From positions 1 through 11,058 of the forward strand of contig CAVGAH010000066.1 in the NCBI GenBank assembly GCA_963627215.1: 11,058 nt of DNA, given 5' to 3'. This document shows, piece by piece, positions 1 through 6,427 of the stretch (its first letter is position 1; every line of letters begins with the position of its first letter). Origin of the DNA: CAKQOE01 sp963627215. GTDB lineage: Bacteria; Bacillota; Clostridia; Peptostreptococcales; Anaerovoracaceae. Below the pieces are notes generated by a model, which saw only the letters and a program-made list of their open reading frames with translations, had not been told where the DNA came from and did not search any database. A program made the position numbers and the translations under genes.

Positions 1-943
1 CTGCTATGCCTTCCTCGACCATTCTCGGAGCTACGCCGTGAACTGCTTCAAACATGGCGTATCTGTTTCCGATATTTGCACTTCCTGCAGTTCCCATACC
101 GCCCTGTATCTGAGCAGCCTCGTCTGTAATTATATCACCATAAAGATTTGGAAGCACGAAGACCTGGAAATCACTTCTGATGTTCTCGTTTACGAGATTT
201 GCTGTCATGATGTCGATATACCAGTCTTCTATCTTTATGTCAGGGTATTCCTCGCCTACCCTGTGAACAGTTTCAAGAAAACGACCGTCTGTCTTTTTGA
301 GGATATTTGCCTTTGTAACGCACTCTACGCGGTCCTTGCCGTTTGCCTTTGCGTAATCGAAAGCCATGCGCGCCAGACGCTCAGTTCCCTGAGTAGTGAT
401 TATCCTGAAATCTACCGACATGTCTTCGCTCGGCTCTACGCCGCGGCTTCCTACTATATATTCGCCCTCTGTATTTTCACGGAAGAATGTCCAGTCTATT
501 CCAAGCTCAGGAATGGATATCGGTCTTACGTTTGCAAAAAGATCGAGCTCGCGTCTGAGCGCTACGTTTGCACTCTCGAGATTTACCTTGCTGTTGAGCT
601 TGTCAGGTGTGGCTGTAGGACCCTTCATGAATACGTCGCACTGCTTTATGCTTTCAAGTACATCATCAGGCAGCGTGTTGTTCTTTTCTATACGGTTCTC
701 GAGCGTCAGGCCTTCAATAGCTTTCATTTCTACCTTGCCTGACTTTATCTCGTCTGCAAGCAGATGCTCGAGGACTCTTTCAGTTTCCTTCATTATTACA
801 GGACCGATGCCGTCGCCGTCTATAAATCCGATGACTATTTTTTCTTTAGCCGAAAAATCAGTTGCGGGAGGCTCGTTCTTCATGCGCTCTACTCTTTCAA
901 GCTGTTCCTTTACGAGCTTTTCAAAATCAAGTAAATAAGCCAT
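1..943 (-). CDS. icd: Isocitrate/isopropylmalate-family dehydrogenase, probably isocitrate dehydrogenase (3' end cut by window edge)
   Basis: Oxidative decarboxylation of isocitrate to 2-oxoglutarate is the likely reaction, in the cytoplasm. I translated the minus strand from ATG at 943-941; 314 codons are visible without a stop and the C-terminus lies outside. Visible family motifs, in order: GDGIGP near residue 42, the substrate loop SANVALRREL near 124-133, FRENTEGEY near 155 (its Tyr is the family's catalytic Tyr), VTKANILK near 210 (catalytic Lys), LPNLYGDIITDEAA with metal-binding acidic residues, and EAVHGVAPRM, the cofactor loop. About 35 residues precede the core fold, a short N-terminal extension. 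AGGAGAGG (953-960) sits 9 nt upstream of the start. Only 4 nt separate it from the aconitase stop, so it is the second gene of that operon, which favours isocitrate over 3-isopropylmalate as substrate. The Arg-Met after HGVAP matches neither the classic NAD (Asp-Ile) nor NADP (Lys-Tyr) pattern, so cofactor choice is open. Confidence 0.9.
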   Translation of the reverse strand, partial: MAYLLDFEKLVKEQLERVERMKNEPPATDFSAKEKIVIGFIDGDGIGPVIMKETERVLEHLLADEIKSGKVEMKAIEGLTLENRIEKNNTLPDDVLESIKQCDVFMKGPTATPDKLNSKVNLESANVALRRELDLFANVRPISIPELGIDWTFFRENTEGEYIVGSRGVEPSEDMSVDFRIITTQGTERLARMAFDYAKANGKDRVECVTKANILKKTDGRFLETVHRVGEEYPDIKIEDWYIDIMTANLVNENIRSDFQVFVLPNLYGDIITDEAAQIQGGMGTAGSANIGNRYAMFEAVHGVAPRMVEEGIA

Positions 944-947
944 TGTA

Positions 948-2867
948 TTATTCCTCTCCTTTGATCATGTTGATTTTTCCGCCTGCAAGTATCATCTTCT
1001 TTTCGAGGTCTGACAGGCTCGGTACCATTTTATATTCTTTTCCTGACGTCAGATTCTTTACTGTTATAACGTCGTTTTCTATCTGAGCAGGTGCGTTTTC
1101 TATGACTAACTCGTCATTAAGAGCTATTTTATCATAATCTGCAGAATCTGCAAATACCAGAGGTATGATTCCGCTGTTTATGAGGTTTGAGCGGTGGATA
1201 CGAGCGAATGACTTTGCCATTACGAATCTTACACCGAGATAAAGCGGAACGAGAGCTGCGTGCTCGCGGCTCGAGCCCTGACCGTAATTCTCACCGCCTA
1301 CGATAGTGCCGTTTCCTGCTTCCTTGCATCTTGCAGGGAATTCCTTGTCTATCTTTTCGAAGCAGTAGTTAGACAGGTGAGGAACGTTCGATCTGTAAGG
1401 CAGTATACGCGAGTCAGACGGCATGATGTCGTCTGTTGTAATATTGTCTCCGGCGTGGAGAACTACCTTTGTCTTTAGATCACCCTCAAGCTTGACGTTG
1501 AGCGGGAACGGTCTGATGTTCGGTCCCTGCACTACAGGAGTATTTTCCTTGTCGCAGCCCTGAGGGTAAACGATAAAGCTATCGTTAAATGCGAAATCAA
1601 CAGGAGCTATCTCGTCAAGCTCTGTTCCCATACCTGTAGTCAGAACGCCTTCGATAGCTGAGATAGCAGCAGTTTCAGGGCTTACGAGATATATCTCCGC
1701 ATCGTTCGTGCCGCTTCTGCCTTTAAAGTTTCTGTTGAACGTTCTGAGCGAAACACCGCCTGACTTAGGTGACTGGCCCATGCCGATGCAAGGTCCGCAT
1801 GCGTTTTCGATTATGCGCGCACCTGCGTTTATCATGTCTGCGAGTGCGCCGTTAGTAGCGAGCTTGCTCAGTATCTTGCTTGAACCCGGAGAGATAACGA
1901 GGCTGACGTTTTCGTTTACCTTCTTGCCCCTGAGTATCTGCGCTACCTTCATGAGATCCGCATAAGATGAGTTAGTGCAGCTTCCGATAGCTACCTGGTC
2001 TATTTTTATTTTGCCGATATTTGCTACAGAATCAACGTTGTCCGGGCTGTGCGGCTTTGCAGCGAGCGGTTCGAGCTCCGATAAGCTTACTTCGAGAACT
2101 TCATCGTATACGGCGTCAGTGTCAGCAGCCATAGGAACGAAATCTTTACCTCTTCCCTCAGATTCCATAAACGCCTTAGTGTTTTCATCGCTCGGGAAGA
2201 CAGAAGTCGTAGCGCCGAGCTCAGCGCCCATGTTTGTGATAGTCGCTCTGTCAGGAACGGAAAGCGTCTTTACGCCATCGCCTGTGTATTCAACGATCTT
2301 GCCTACGCCACCCTTTACAGTAAGCTTCCGGAGCACGTAGAGGATTATATCCTTCGCAGAAACCCAGGGTCTGAGCTTGCCCGTGAGCTTTACATTTATT
2401 ACCTTAGGAGCAGTCAGGCTGTAAGTTCCCTTAGCCATAGCCATCGCAACGTCGAGACCACCCGCGCCGATAGCGATCATGCCTATACCGCCGCCTGTAG
2501 GCGTATGGCTGTCAGATCCGAGAAGCGTCTTGCCCGGTATGCCGAAATTCTCTATATGGAGCTGATGGCAGATACCGTTGCCCGGCTTTGAGAAAAGTAC
2601 GCCGTGACGCTTCGCCACGCTCTTTATGAATTCGTGGTCATCAGCGTTTTCAAAGCCTGTCTGCAGCGTGTTGTGATCTATGTAAGCGACTGAAAGCTCT
2701 GTCTGTATCTTGTCAACATCCATAGCCTCTAGCTGAAGATACACCATAGTACCTGTGGAATCCTGTGTCAAGGTCTGGTCGATCTTTATCTTTATTTCCT
2801 GTCCCGGAACGAGTTCACCTTCAACGAGATGCTGCTCAAGAATCTTGTATGCTAATGTCTTACCCAT
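948..2867 (-). CDS. acn: Aconitate hydratase (aconitase), short clostridial type
   Basis: Isomerises citrate to isocitrate through cis-aconitate using a [4Fe-4S] cluster. The 639-residue protein has the aconitase core (about 1-430) followed by the swivelling domain (about 465-610). Key features: GSDSHT at 117-122 followed by a Gly-rich PTGGGIGMIAIGAGGLD stretch, cluster ligands Cys297 (in IGSCTNSSY), Cys357 and Cys360 (in NACGPCIGMG), and the substrate-binding loop QGSSREHA at 530-537 in the swivel domain. The length is far below the ~860-890 residues of E. coli AcnA/AcnB, but typical of the short aconitases common in Clostridia. The start is supported by AGGAGG (2879-2884), 11 nt upstream. 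It is the first gene of an operon with the isocitrate dehydrogenase 4 nt downstream, preceded by its own promoter and a strong palindromic operator. Homoaconitase or isopropylmalate isomerase are less likely, because those are usually split into two subunits or sit with leucine/lysine genes. Confidence 0.96.
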   Translation of the reverse strand: MGKTLAYKILEQHLVEGELVPGQEIKIKIDQTLTQDSTGTMVYLQLEAMDVDKIQTELSVAYIDHNTLQTGFENADDHEFIKSVAKRHGVLFSKPGNGICHQLHIENFGIPGKTLLGSDSHTPTGGGIGMIAIGAGGLDVAMAMAKGTYSLTAPKVINVKLTGKLRPWVSAKDIILYVLRKLTVKGGVGKIVEYTGDGVKTLSVPDRATITNMGAELGATTSVFPSDENTKAFMESEGRGKDFVPMAADTDAVYDEVLEVSLSELEPLAAKPHSPDNVDSVANIGKIKIDQVAIGSCTNSSYADLMKVAQILRGKKVNENVSLVISPGSSKILSKLATNGALADMINAGARIIENACGPCIGMGQSPKSGGVSLRTFNRNFKGRSGTNDAEIYLVSPETAAISAIEGVLTTGMGTELDEIAPVDFAFNDSFIVYPQGCDKENTPVVQGPNIRPFPLNVKLEGDLKTKVVLHAGDNITTDDIMPSDSRILPYRSNVPHLSNYCFEKIDKEFPARCKEAGNGTIVGGENYGQGSSREHAALVPLYLGVRFVMAKSFARIHRSNLINSGIIPLVFADSADYDKIALNDELVIENAPAQIENDVITVKNLTSGKEYKMVPSLSDLEKKMILAGGKINMIKGEE

Positions 2868-2905
2868 CTTAAAAATTGCCTCCTGTAGATTGAATTTTTA
2901 CATTT

Positions 2906-2929
2906 TGTATCATTGTATACAATTATACA
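2906..2929 (-). promoter_or_regulatory. Palindromic operator over the acn promoter, GntR/FadR-like
   Basis: A 24-bp inverted repeat with half-sites TGTATnATTGTA; only one symmetric base pair (2911/2924) breaks it. Its core ATTGTATACAAT (2912-2923) is perfect. It covers the -10 box (2922-2927) and the expected transcription start near 2915, a classic repressor position. TTGTATACAA cores are known for GntR-family FadR-type regulators such as MdcY and MatR, so a GntR regulator sensing a carboxylate is my inference. No regulator gene is in the window. Confidence 0.7.
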
Positions 2930-2950
2930 TCAGGCAATACCTAAAGTAAA
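2922..2950 (-). promoter_or_regulatory. Sigma-A-type promoter for the acn-icd operon
   Basis: The minus strand reads TTTACT (2945-2950, four of six matches to TTGACA), a 17-bp spacer, then a perfect TATAAT (2922-2927). The predicted start is near 2915, giving an about 48-nt leader before the aconitase ATG. The position, just after a terminator for the upstream cluster, makes this the natural start of the acn-icd transcript. Confidence 0.75.
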
Positions 2951-2988
2951 CATCTAAATAGCTTTTTTAGCAGGCAAAATCGTGTAAA
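2931..2988 (-). repeat. Pair of direct repeats TTTAC-N6/8-TTGCCTG upstream of acn
   Basis: On the minus strand TTTAC-N6-TTGCCTG (2988-2971) recurs as TTTAC-N8-TTGCCTG (2950-2931), offset by 38-40 bp, about four helical turns. The promoter-proximal copy includes the -35 box. This could be a paired binding site for a second regulator, or a relic of promoter duplication; the distal copy has a good -35 (TTTACA) but no -10 at the right distance. Confidence 0.4.
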
Positions 2989-3009
2989 TAATTGTTTTTT
3001 TAACAATAC

Positions 3010-3036
3010 AAAAAGACAGCCCTCGCGGGGCTGCCT
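3010..3036 (-). terminator. Intrinsic terminator after the folC-to-NUDIX gene cluster
   Basis: On the minus strand the arm AGGCAGCCC (3036-3028), a CGCGA loop and GGGCTGTCT (3022-3014) form a 9-bp stem with one G:U pair, followed by a T run (3014-3010). It lies 65 nt past the NUDIX stop and before the acn promoter, so it separates the two transcription units. Confidence 0.85.
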
Positions 3037-3100
3037 GACCGGTCATAACAAACTACTGTTTTAATACATTAATGCACGAATGCTCCCATAACTGCAGCCG

Positions 3101-3574
3101 TCACCGGCTGGCGTAAACGATGCCTGTATTATTGACCAGCTTTTCATCCTTGTCATATTCAAACTTCAGAGAGAAAAAGTCGTCGTGCTCTATGAGATGC
3201 TTCAGGAATATCCTGTCGCCCTCCCAGAGCTGAAGCTGCATAAGCTCGCTTTTAGGTATCCACATCAGCTCGCCTTCGTTGCATTCAGCGAGCCTTCCTC
3301 CGGGATACTTCGCAGTGAATATATTCATATATTCAGTTTCCCATGTTTCAGAAACAAACGTTACTATGCCGCGAAAGCTGTATTCTGAAAGCTCAAGGCC
3401 CGTTTCCTCTTTTACCTCTCGGAGCATGCATTCCTCCGGGCTCTCGTCCGGTTCGAATTTTCCGCCTACGCCGAGCCATTTGTCATGGCTCTGGTCGTTC
3501 TTCTTTTTCGTGCGGTGCAGCATGAGGTATTCGTCTCTGTCATTTTCTATGTAGCATAAAGTTGTAAGTCTCAT
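3101..3574 (-). CDS. NUDIX hydrolase, MutT/MutX-like (possible 8-oxo-dGTP diphosphatase)
   Basis: A cytoplasmic 157-residue pyrophosphohydrolase of the NUDIX superfamily. The NUDIX box is complete: Gly38-x5-Glu44-x7-Arg52-Glu53-Val54-x-Glu56-Glu57-x-Gly59-Leu60, where the Glu residues bind Mg2+. The preceding DKWLGVGGKFEPDESPEEC stretch resembles Bacillota MutX and human MTH1-like sanitising enzymes that hydrolyse 8-oxo-dGTP, but substrate cannot be fixed from sequence because NUDIX specificity is poorly predictable. The start ATG (3574-3572) is 3 nt after the scpB stop; a GGAG (3590-3593) inside scpB is 15 nt away, rather distant, so translation may depend on coupling to scpB. It is the last gene before the terminator at 3010-3036. 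Confidence 0.9.
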   Translation of the reverse strand: MRLTTLCYIENDRDEYLMLHRTKKKNDQSHDKWLGVGGKFEPDESPEECMLREVKEETGLELSEYSFRGIVTFVSETWETEYMNIFTAKYPGGRLAECNEGELMWIPKSELMQLQLWEGDRIFLKHLIEHDDFFSLKFEYDKDEKLVNNTGIVYASR

Positions 3575-3577
3575 AGC

Positions 3578-4186
3578 TTAATTCACACGCTCCGTACCTG
3601 TAATTTGATCGTTATCAGCTTCGTCGTCATCCTCAGGCCCTGCTGACGGCATTTTATCAAAATATTCCGGATCCTCTATCTCAGGAAGCTCGTCGAGCGA
3701 CGATATTCCGAATTTTTCAAGAAAAAGATCTGTAGTGCCGAAAAGTATCGGTCTTCCCAGACCTGTGCCGCGTCCTTTTTCCATTATAAGGCCCTTTTTC
3801 TGCAGTCCGTAAAGCACGTTTTCGCTTTTGAGACCGCGCACGAACTCTATCTCGCTCCTTGAAACAGGCTGCCTGTAGGCTATTATCGTCAGGACCTCCA
3901 TCGCAGCCGATGAAAGGCGCTTTGACTTTACAGGCGAGCAGAGGTTAGATATGTATAACTCGTTTTCAGGTCTCGTACAGAACTGAAATTTTCCATTTAT
4001 CTCTCTTATTAATATACCGCTGCCGCGCTCGTCGTACTCCCTGCACAGCTCGTTAAGGCACTTTACAACATCTGCCTTTGTCACGCCAAGCGCTTCTGCC
4101 GCAGTCGATGCGGGAAGCGGGCTTCCCCAGACGAACATCATTGATTCGAGCGCTGACTTTATTTTCTGTTTTTCATCATATTCCAT
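3578..4186 (-). CDS. scpB: ScpB, segregation and condensation protein B
   Basis: Winged-helix subunit (kite protein) of the bacterial SMC-ScpA-ScpB condensin, which compacts and segregates chromosomes; ScpB dimers bind the central part of ScpA. The 202-residue length is usual. The first winged-helix domain spans about 5-80. The second starts at the family signature SSAAMEVLTIIAYRQPVSRSEI (92-113) and includes VRGLKSENVLYGLQKKGLI and GLGRPILFGTT (142-152). The C-terminal tail from about 165 is acidic and low in complexity (PEDDDEADND), probably disordered. GGGAG (4196-4200) lies 9 nt before the ATG. The first 11 bp overlap the end of scpA, which suggests translational coupling and balanced subunit production. 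Confidence 0.97.
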   Translation of the reverse strand: MEYDEKQKIKSALESMMFVWGSPLPASTAAEALGVTKADVVKCLNELCREYDERGSGILIREINGKFQFCTRPENELYISNLCSPVKSKRLSSAAMEVLTIIAYRQPVSRSEIEFVRGLKSENVLYGLQKKGLIMEKGRGTGLGRPILFGTTDLFLEKFGISSLDELPEIEDPEYFDKMPSAGPEDDDEADNDQITGTERVN

Positions 4187-4910
4187 TTTCCGGTACTCCC
4201 GTTATCGTTATATCGCCGAATATCGCGTCCTGCCTTACTTTTATCATTCCTGCCTTGAGCATTTCGAGCATAGTTGCGAATGTCAGGACTATATCATATG
4301 TATCCTTTACGTCCTCCAGCAGTTCGATAAAGCTCATATTCACTGCGTTACAGACCTTCTGCTTTATACGCTCTGATTTTATCTCCATGGACATGTGCTC
4401 GCGGTCAACGCGCTCGTAGCGGCGTCTGACCTCCTCCATGCGGCGGCGCTTTTCGAGAAACGCCTTGAATGCATCTATAAACTCATCAGTGTCAAGCTCA
4501 AGCTCTACACACGGCGCGTACTGCAGCATGTCCTCGCGCGGCTTTGTAAATACGCGCGATGCTTCCTCTTCTTTTACGCGGAGCTGTCCTGCAAGGTATT
4601 TTACCTTCCTGTACTCTGCGAGCTTTCGCGCCAGCTCGTCTCTCGGGTCGTCACCGGAAGGCACAGCTGCCTTTGGTTTATCTGAGGGCAGCAGCATCCT
4701 TGACTTTATCTGTATGAGCGTGGCGGCAAGAACCATGAACTCAGCCGCCGTTTCAGGGTCTATCATGTTCATTTTTCTGACGTATTCTATATACTGGTCT
4801 GTTATCTCAGATATATTTACATCATATATGCTCAGACCTGAACGCTCTATGAGATATACGAGCAGGTCGAACGGTCCTTCAAATATGTCGAGCCTGACTT
4901 TATAGGACAT
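4176..4910 (-). CDS. scpA: ScpA, segregation and condensation protein A (kleisin)
   Basis: Kleisin subunit bridging the two heads of the SMC dimer in bacterial condensin. The 244 residues are typical. The N-terminal family signature is clear: VRLDIFEGPFDLLVYLIE (5-22), then DVNISEITDQYIEYV and the helical MVLAATLIQIKSRMLLP (59-75), followed by a charged linker (about 76-170) and a C-terminal winged helix (FIELLEDVKDTYDIVLTFATMLEMLK, about 194-219) expected to bind the SMC head. The ATG is supported by GGAGG at 4920-4924, 9 nt upstream and inside the acetyltransferase gene, whose end it overlaps by 11 bp. The smc gene itself is not in the window. Confidence 0.97.
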   Translation of the reverse strand: MSYKVRLDIFEGPFDLLVYLIERSGLSIYDVNISEITDQYIEYVRKMNMIDPETAAEFMVLAATLIQIKSRMLLPSDKPKAAVPSGDDPRDELARKLAEYRKVKYLAGQLRVKEEEASRVFTKPREDMLQYAPCVELELDTDEFIDAFKAFLEKRRRMEEVRRRYERVDREHMSMEIKSERIKQKVCNAVNMSFIELLEDVKDTYDIVLTFATMLEMLKAGMIKVRQDAIFGDITITGVPENGI

Positions 4911-5454
4911 GCTTCATGACCTCCGGGAAACACGATCTATTGTACTGATCGCATCCAAAGCATTCAAAAAATTCGGGAGCATCGCTGCGCGCTATCGTCT
5001 CATAGCCATTCGTTCTGAAAAATTCAGGCGCGCGCGCCACGAGATAAACACGCTCTCCTCCGCGCGCTCTAACTTCCTTCTCGGCAGTCTCAAGGAGCGC
5101 TGTACCTGCGCCGCTGCCGCGCGATCCCTGCGCGAGCGCTATTCCGTCTATTATATACTCGCCCTCTCGAAAAGCGAGCGTACATGCTCCCACGATATTT
5201 TCAGTAACGAGCGCCGATGCTTCTACGCCGTGCTCCGCTTCATTTACGTTGCTTTCTCCACCGTTTTCCGCTTTATTGTCAGCATCGGTGAACATGTCGT
5301 CCTTCAGTATGACCCAGCTTTTGAGCGTGTCTGTACTGACAGGCTCGTCCTCAGCTATTTCAAGGTCGTTAGCCGCATAAAACGGGTTGAGCAGCTCGTG
5401 CTCATAAGTTACTTTAATATTCAATTTTTTATTTTCTTCTTTCTTCCCCTGCAT
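4900..5454 (-). CDS. GNAT-family N-acetyltransferase with C-terminal cysteine cluster
   Basis: A predicted acetyl-CoA-dependent N-acetyltransferase of 184 residues; substrate unknown. The acetyl-CoA-binding signature R-x-x-G-x-G appears as Arg112-Gly-Ser-Gly-Ala-Gly117, in IALAQGSRGSGAGTALLETAEKEV, followed by the VYLVARAPEFFRTNGYETI strand-helix-strand typical of the second half of the fold. Residues about 55-79 form an acidic Asn/Glu-rich stretch that looks like a disordered loop inserted in the domain. The C-terminus carries CFGCDQYNRSC (Cys165, Cys168, Cys175), an arrangement seen in some uncharacterised GNAT proteins and possibly metal binding. AAGAGG (5460-5465) lies 5 nt before the ATG. 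It overlaps scpA by 11 bp, so it is co-transcribed with the condensin genes, though a functional link to chromosome segregation is not shown. Confidence 0.85.
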   Translation of the reverse strand: MQGKKEENKKLNIKVTYEHELLNPFYAANDLEIAEDEPVSTDTLKSWVILKDDMFTDADNKAENGGESNVNEAEHGVEASALVTENIVGACTLAFREGEYIIDGIALAQGSRGSGAGTALLETAEKEVRARGGERVYLVARAPEFFRTNGYETIARSDAPEFFECFGCDQYNRSCFPEVMKHVL

Positions 5455-5500
5455 CTGAGCCTCTTTCTTCCTTTTATTAATTAAAGGTTTGATTGATATA

Positions 5501-6409
5501 TCATTCCTCGATACTTCGAGTATGTATCATTATGCGCTTAGGCAGCATCCTTATATCGAGCGGCAGCGGTTCTCCAAGCTCTCCGTCAACATCTGTGCTG
5601 ATATTTTCAGGCGATTCTATCATCAGCTCAGGAGTCTGTAAATATATTACATTTTCATCCTCATTATGACGTCCCTGAAGTACCTTAAGACCAACGATAG
5701 GTATTTCGGTCAGCTTCATTTCCTTGAACATTATAACGTCGAGCAGCCCGTCGTTTATAGACGACTGAACTCCGAGCTTTCTGAAGCCTCCGGCTGAATT
5801 GCCGTTAAGCACCACCATGAAAAATATATTTTCCGTAAATTTCCTTTCAGGCGTAGTTATAGTGACCTCGACCGGGCGAAGCGATGAAAGCTCTCCGAGC
5901 GCCCTTATATAGTAAGCCAGTGGTCCGAGCGCGTTCTTCATTGTTGCGTCAGTCTTCTGGCTCACGTCTATTACAGAGCCTATCGCAGCTACGTTTACGA
6001 AATATCTTCCGTTGCAGCAGCCTATGTCAGCCGGTATATAATCATCGTTTACCGCTATGTCAAGCATGCTGTCAAGTTCGGTCGGTATCTCGAAATAATG
6101 AGCGAAATCATTCGCCGTTCCCGCCGGGAACACAGCAAGCGGAAGATAGCAGTCGTTTTCTATCATCGCGTTTACGACTATGTTTATAGTTCCGTCGCCG
6201 CCGGCAGCGATTATCTTCACAAATGAATCATCAAGCTGCGCTATTACATCCGATATGTTTATATCATCAGACGCTCTCACAGGTATTACGAGCATGCCCT
6301 TTGCCTGAAAGCGCCCTATTATCTTGTCAAGATTACTTGTAAACATTCCATTTCCCGCCTTCGGGTTATAGAACATCAGAACTTTTTTCATATTATTCCC
6401 TTTTTCCAT
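5501..6409 (-). CDS. YegS/DgkB-family lipid kinase (diacylglycerol kinase-like)
   Basis: ATP-dependent kinase of the diacylglycerol/sphingosine kinase superfamily, probably acting on diacylglycerol or a related lipid at the inner face of the membrane to recycle it to phosphatidic acid. The 302 residues match the usual ~300. Motifs: FYNPKAGNG (13-21), the nucleotide-binding GGDGT (70-74), FPAGTANDFA (94-103), the NDGLLDV strand (219-225), and VDGELGE (274-280), where Asp275 and Glu277 align with catalytic acidic residues of DgkB-type enzymes. No transmembrane segment is evident. Start choice: the first ATG (6409-6407) has GGAGGG 5 nt upstream; Met7 (6391-6389), which begins the conserved MKKVLMFYNP, has a weaker GGGA and remains possible. 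It lies 18 nt after folC and 46 nt before the acetyltransferase. Confidence 0.93.
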   Translation of the reverse strand: MEKGNNMKKVLMFYNPKAGNGMFTSNLDKIIGRFQAKGMLVIPVRASDDINISDVIAQLDDSFVKIIAAGGDGTINIVVNAMIENDCYLPLAVFPAGTANDFAHYFEIPTELDSMLDIAVNDDYIPADIGCCNGRYFVNVAAIGSVIDVSQKTDATMKNALGPLAYYIRALGELSSLRPVEVTITTPERKFTENIFFMVVLNGNSAGGFRKLGVQSSINDGLLDVIMFKEMKLTEIPIVGLKVLQGRHNEDENVIYLQTPELMIESPENISTDVDGELGEPLPLDIRMLPKRIMIHTRSIEE

Positions 6410-6414
6410 TTCAG

Positions 6415-6420
6415 CCCTCC
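6415..6420 (-). promoter_or_regulatory. Ribosome binding site deciding the lipid kinase start
   Basis: GGAGGG on the minus strand, 5 nt before the ATG at 6409-6407. It supports the longer 302-residue product over initiation at the internal Met7. Confidence 0.7.
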
Positions 6421-6427
6421 GAGTAGC

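Noticed and set aside
38..742. 234-codon plus-strand open frame opposite icd, and the 180-codon frame at 396-938
   Set aside because: Both are antisense to a clear dehydrogenase reading frame, have no recognisable domain and no convincing ribosome binding site. They are by-products of the codon bias of the real gene.
4909..5484. 191-codon plus-strand frame opposite the GNAT gene
   Set aside because: The minus-strand frame has the acetyl-CoA motif, a ribosome binding site and an operon overlap. The plus frame has composition expected from an antisense shadow.
5494..5503. TGATATATCA palindrome at the lipid kinase stop
   Set aside because: It is a short, AT-only type palindrome in AT-rich sequence with no linked promoter, so chance is the simplest explanation.
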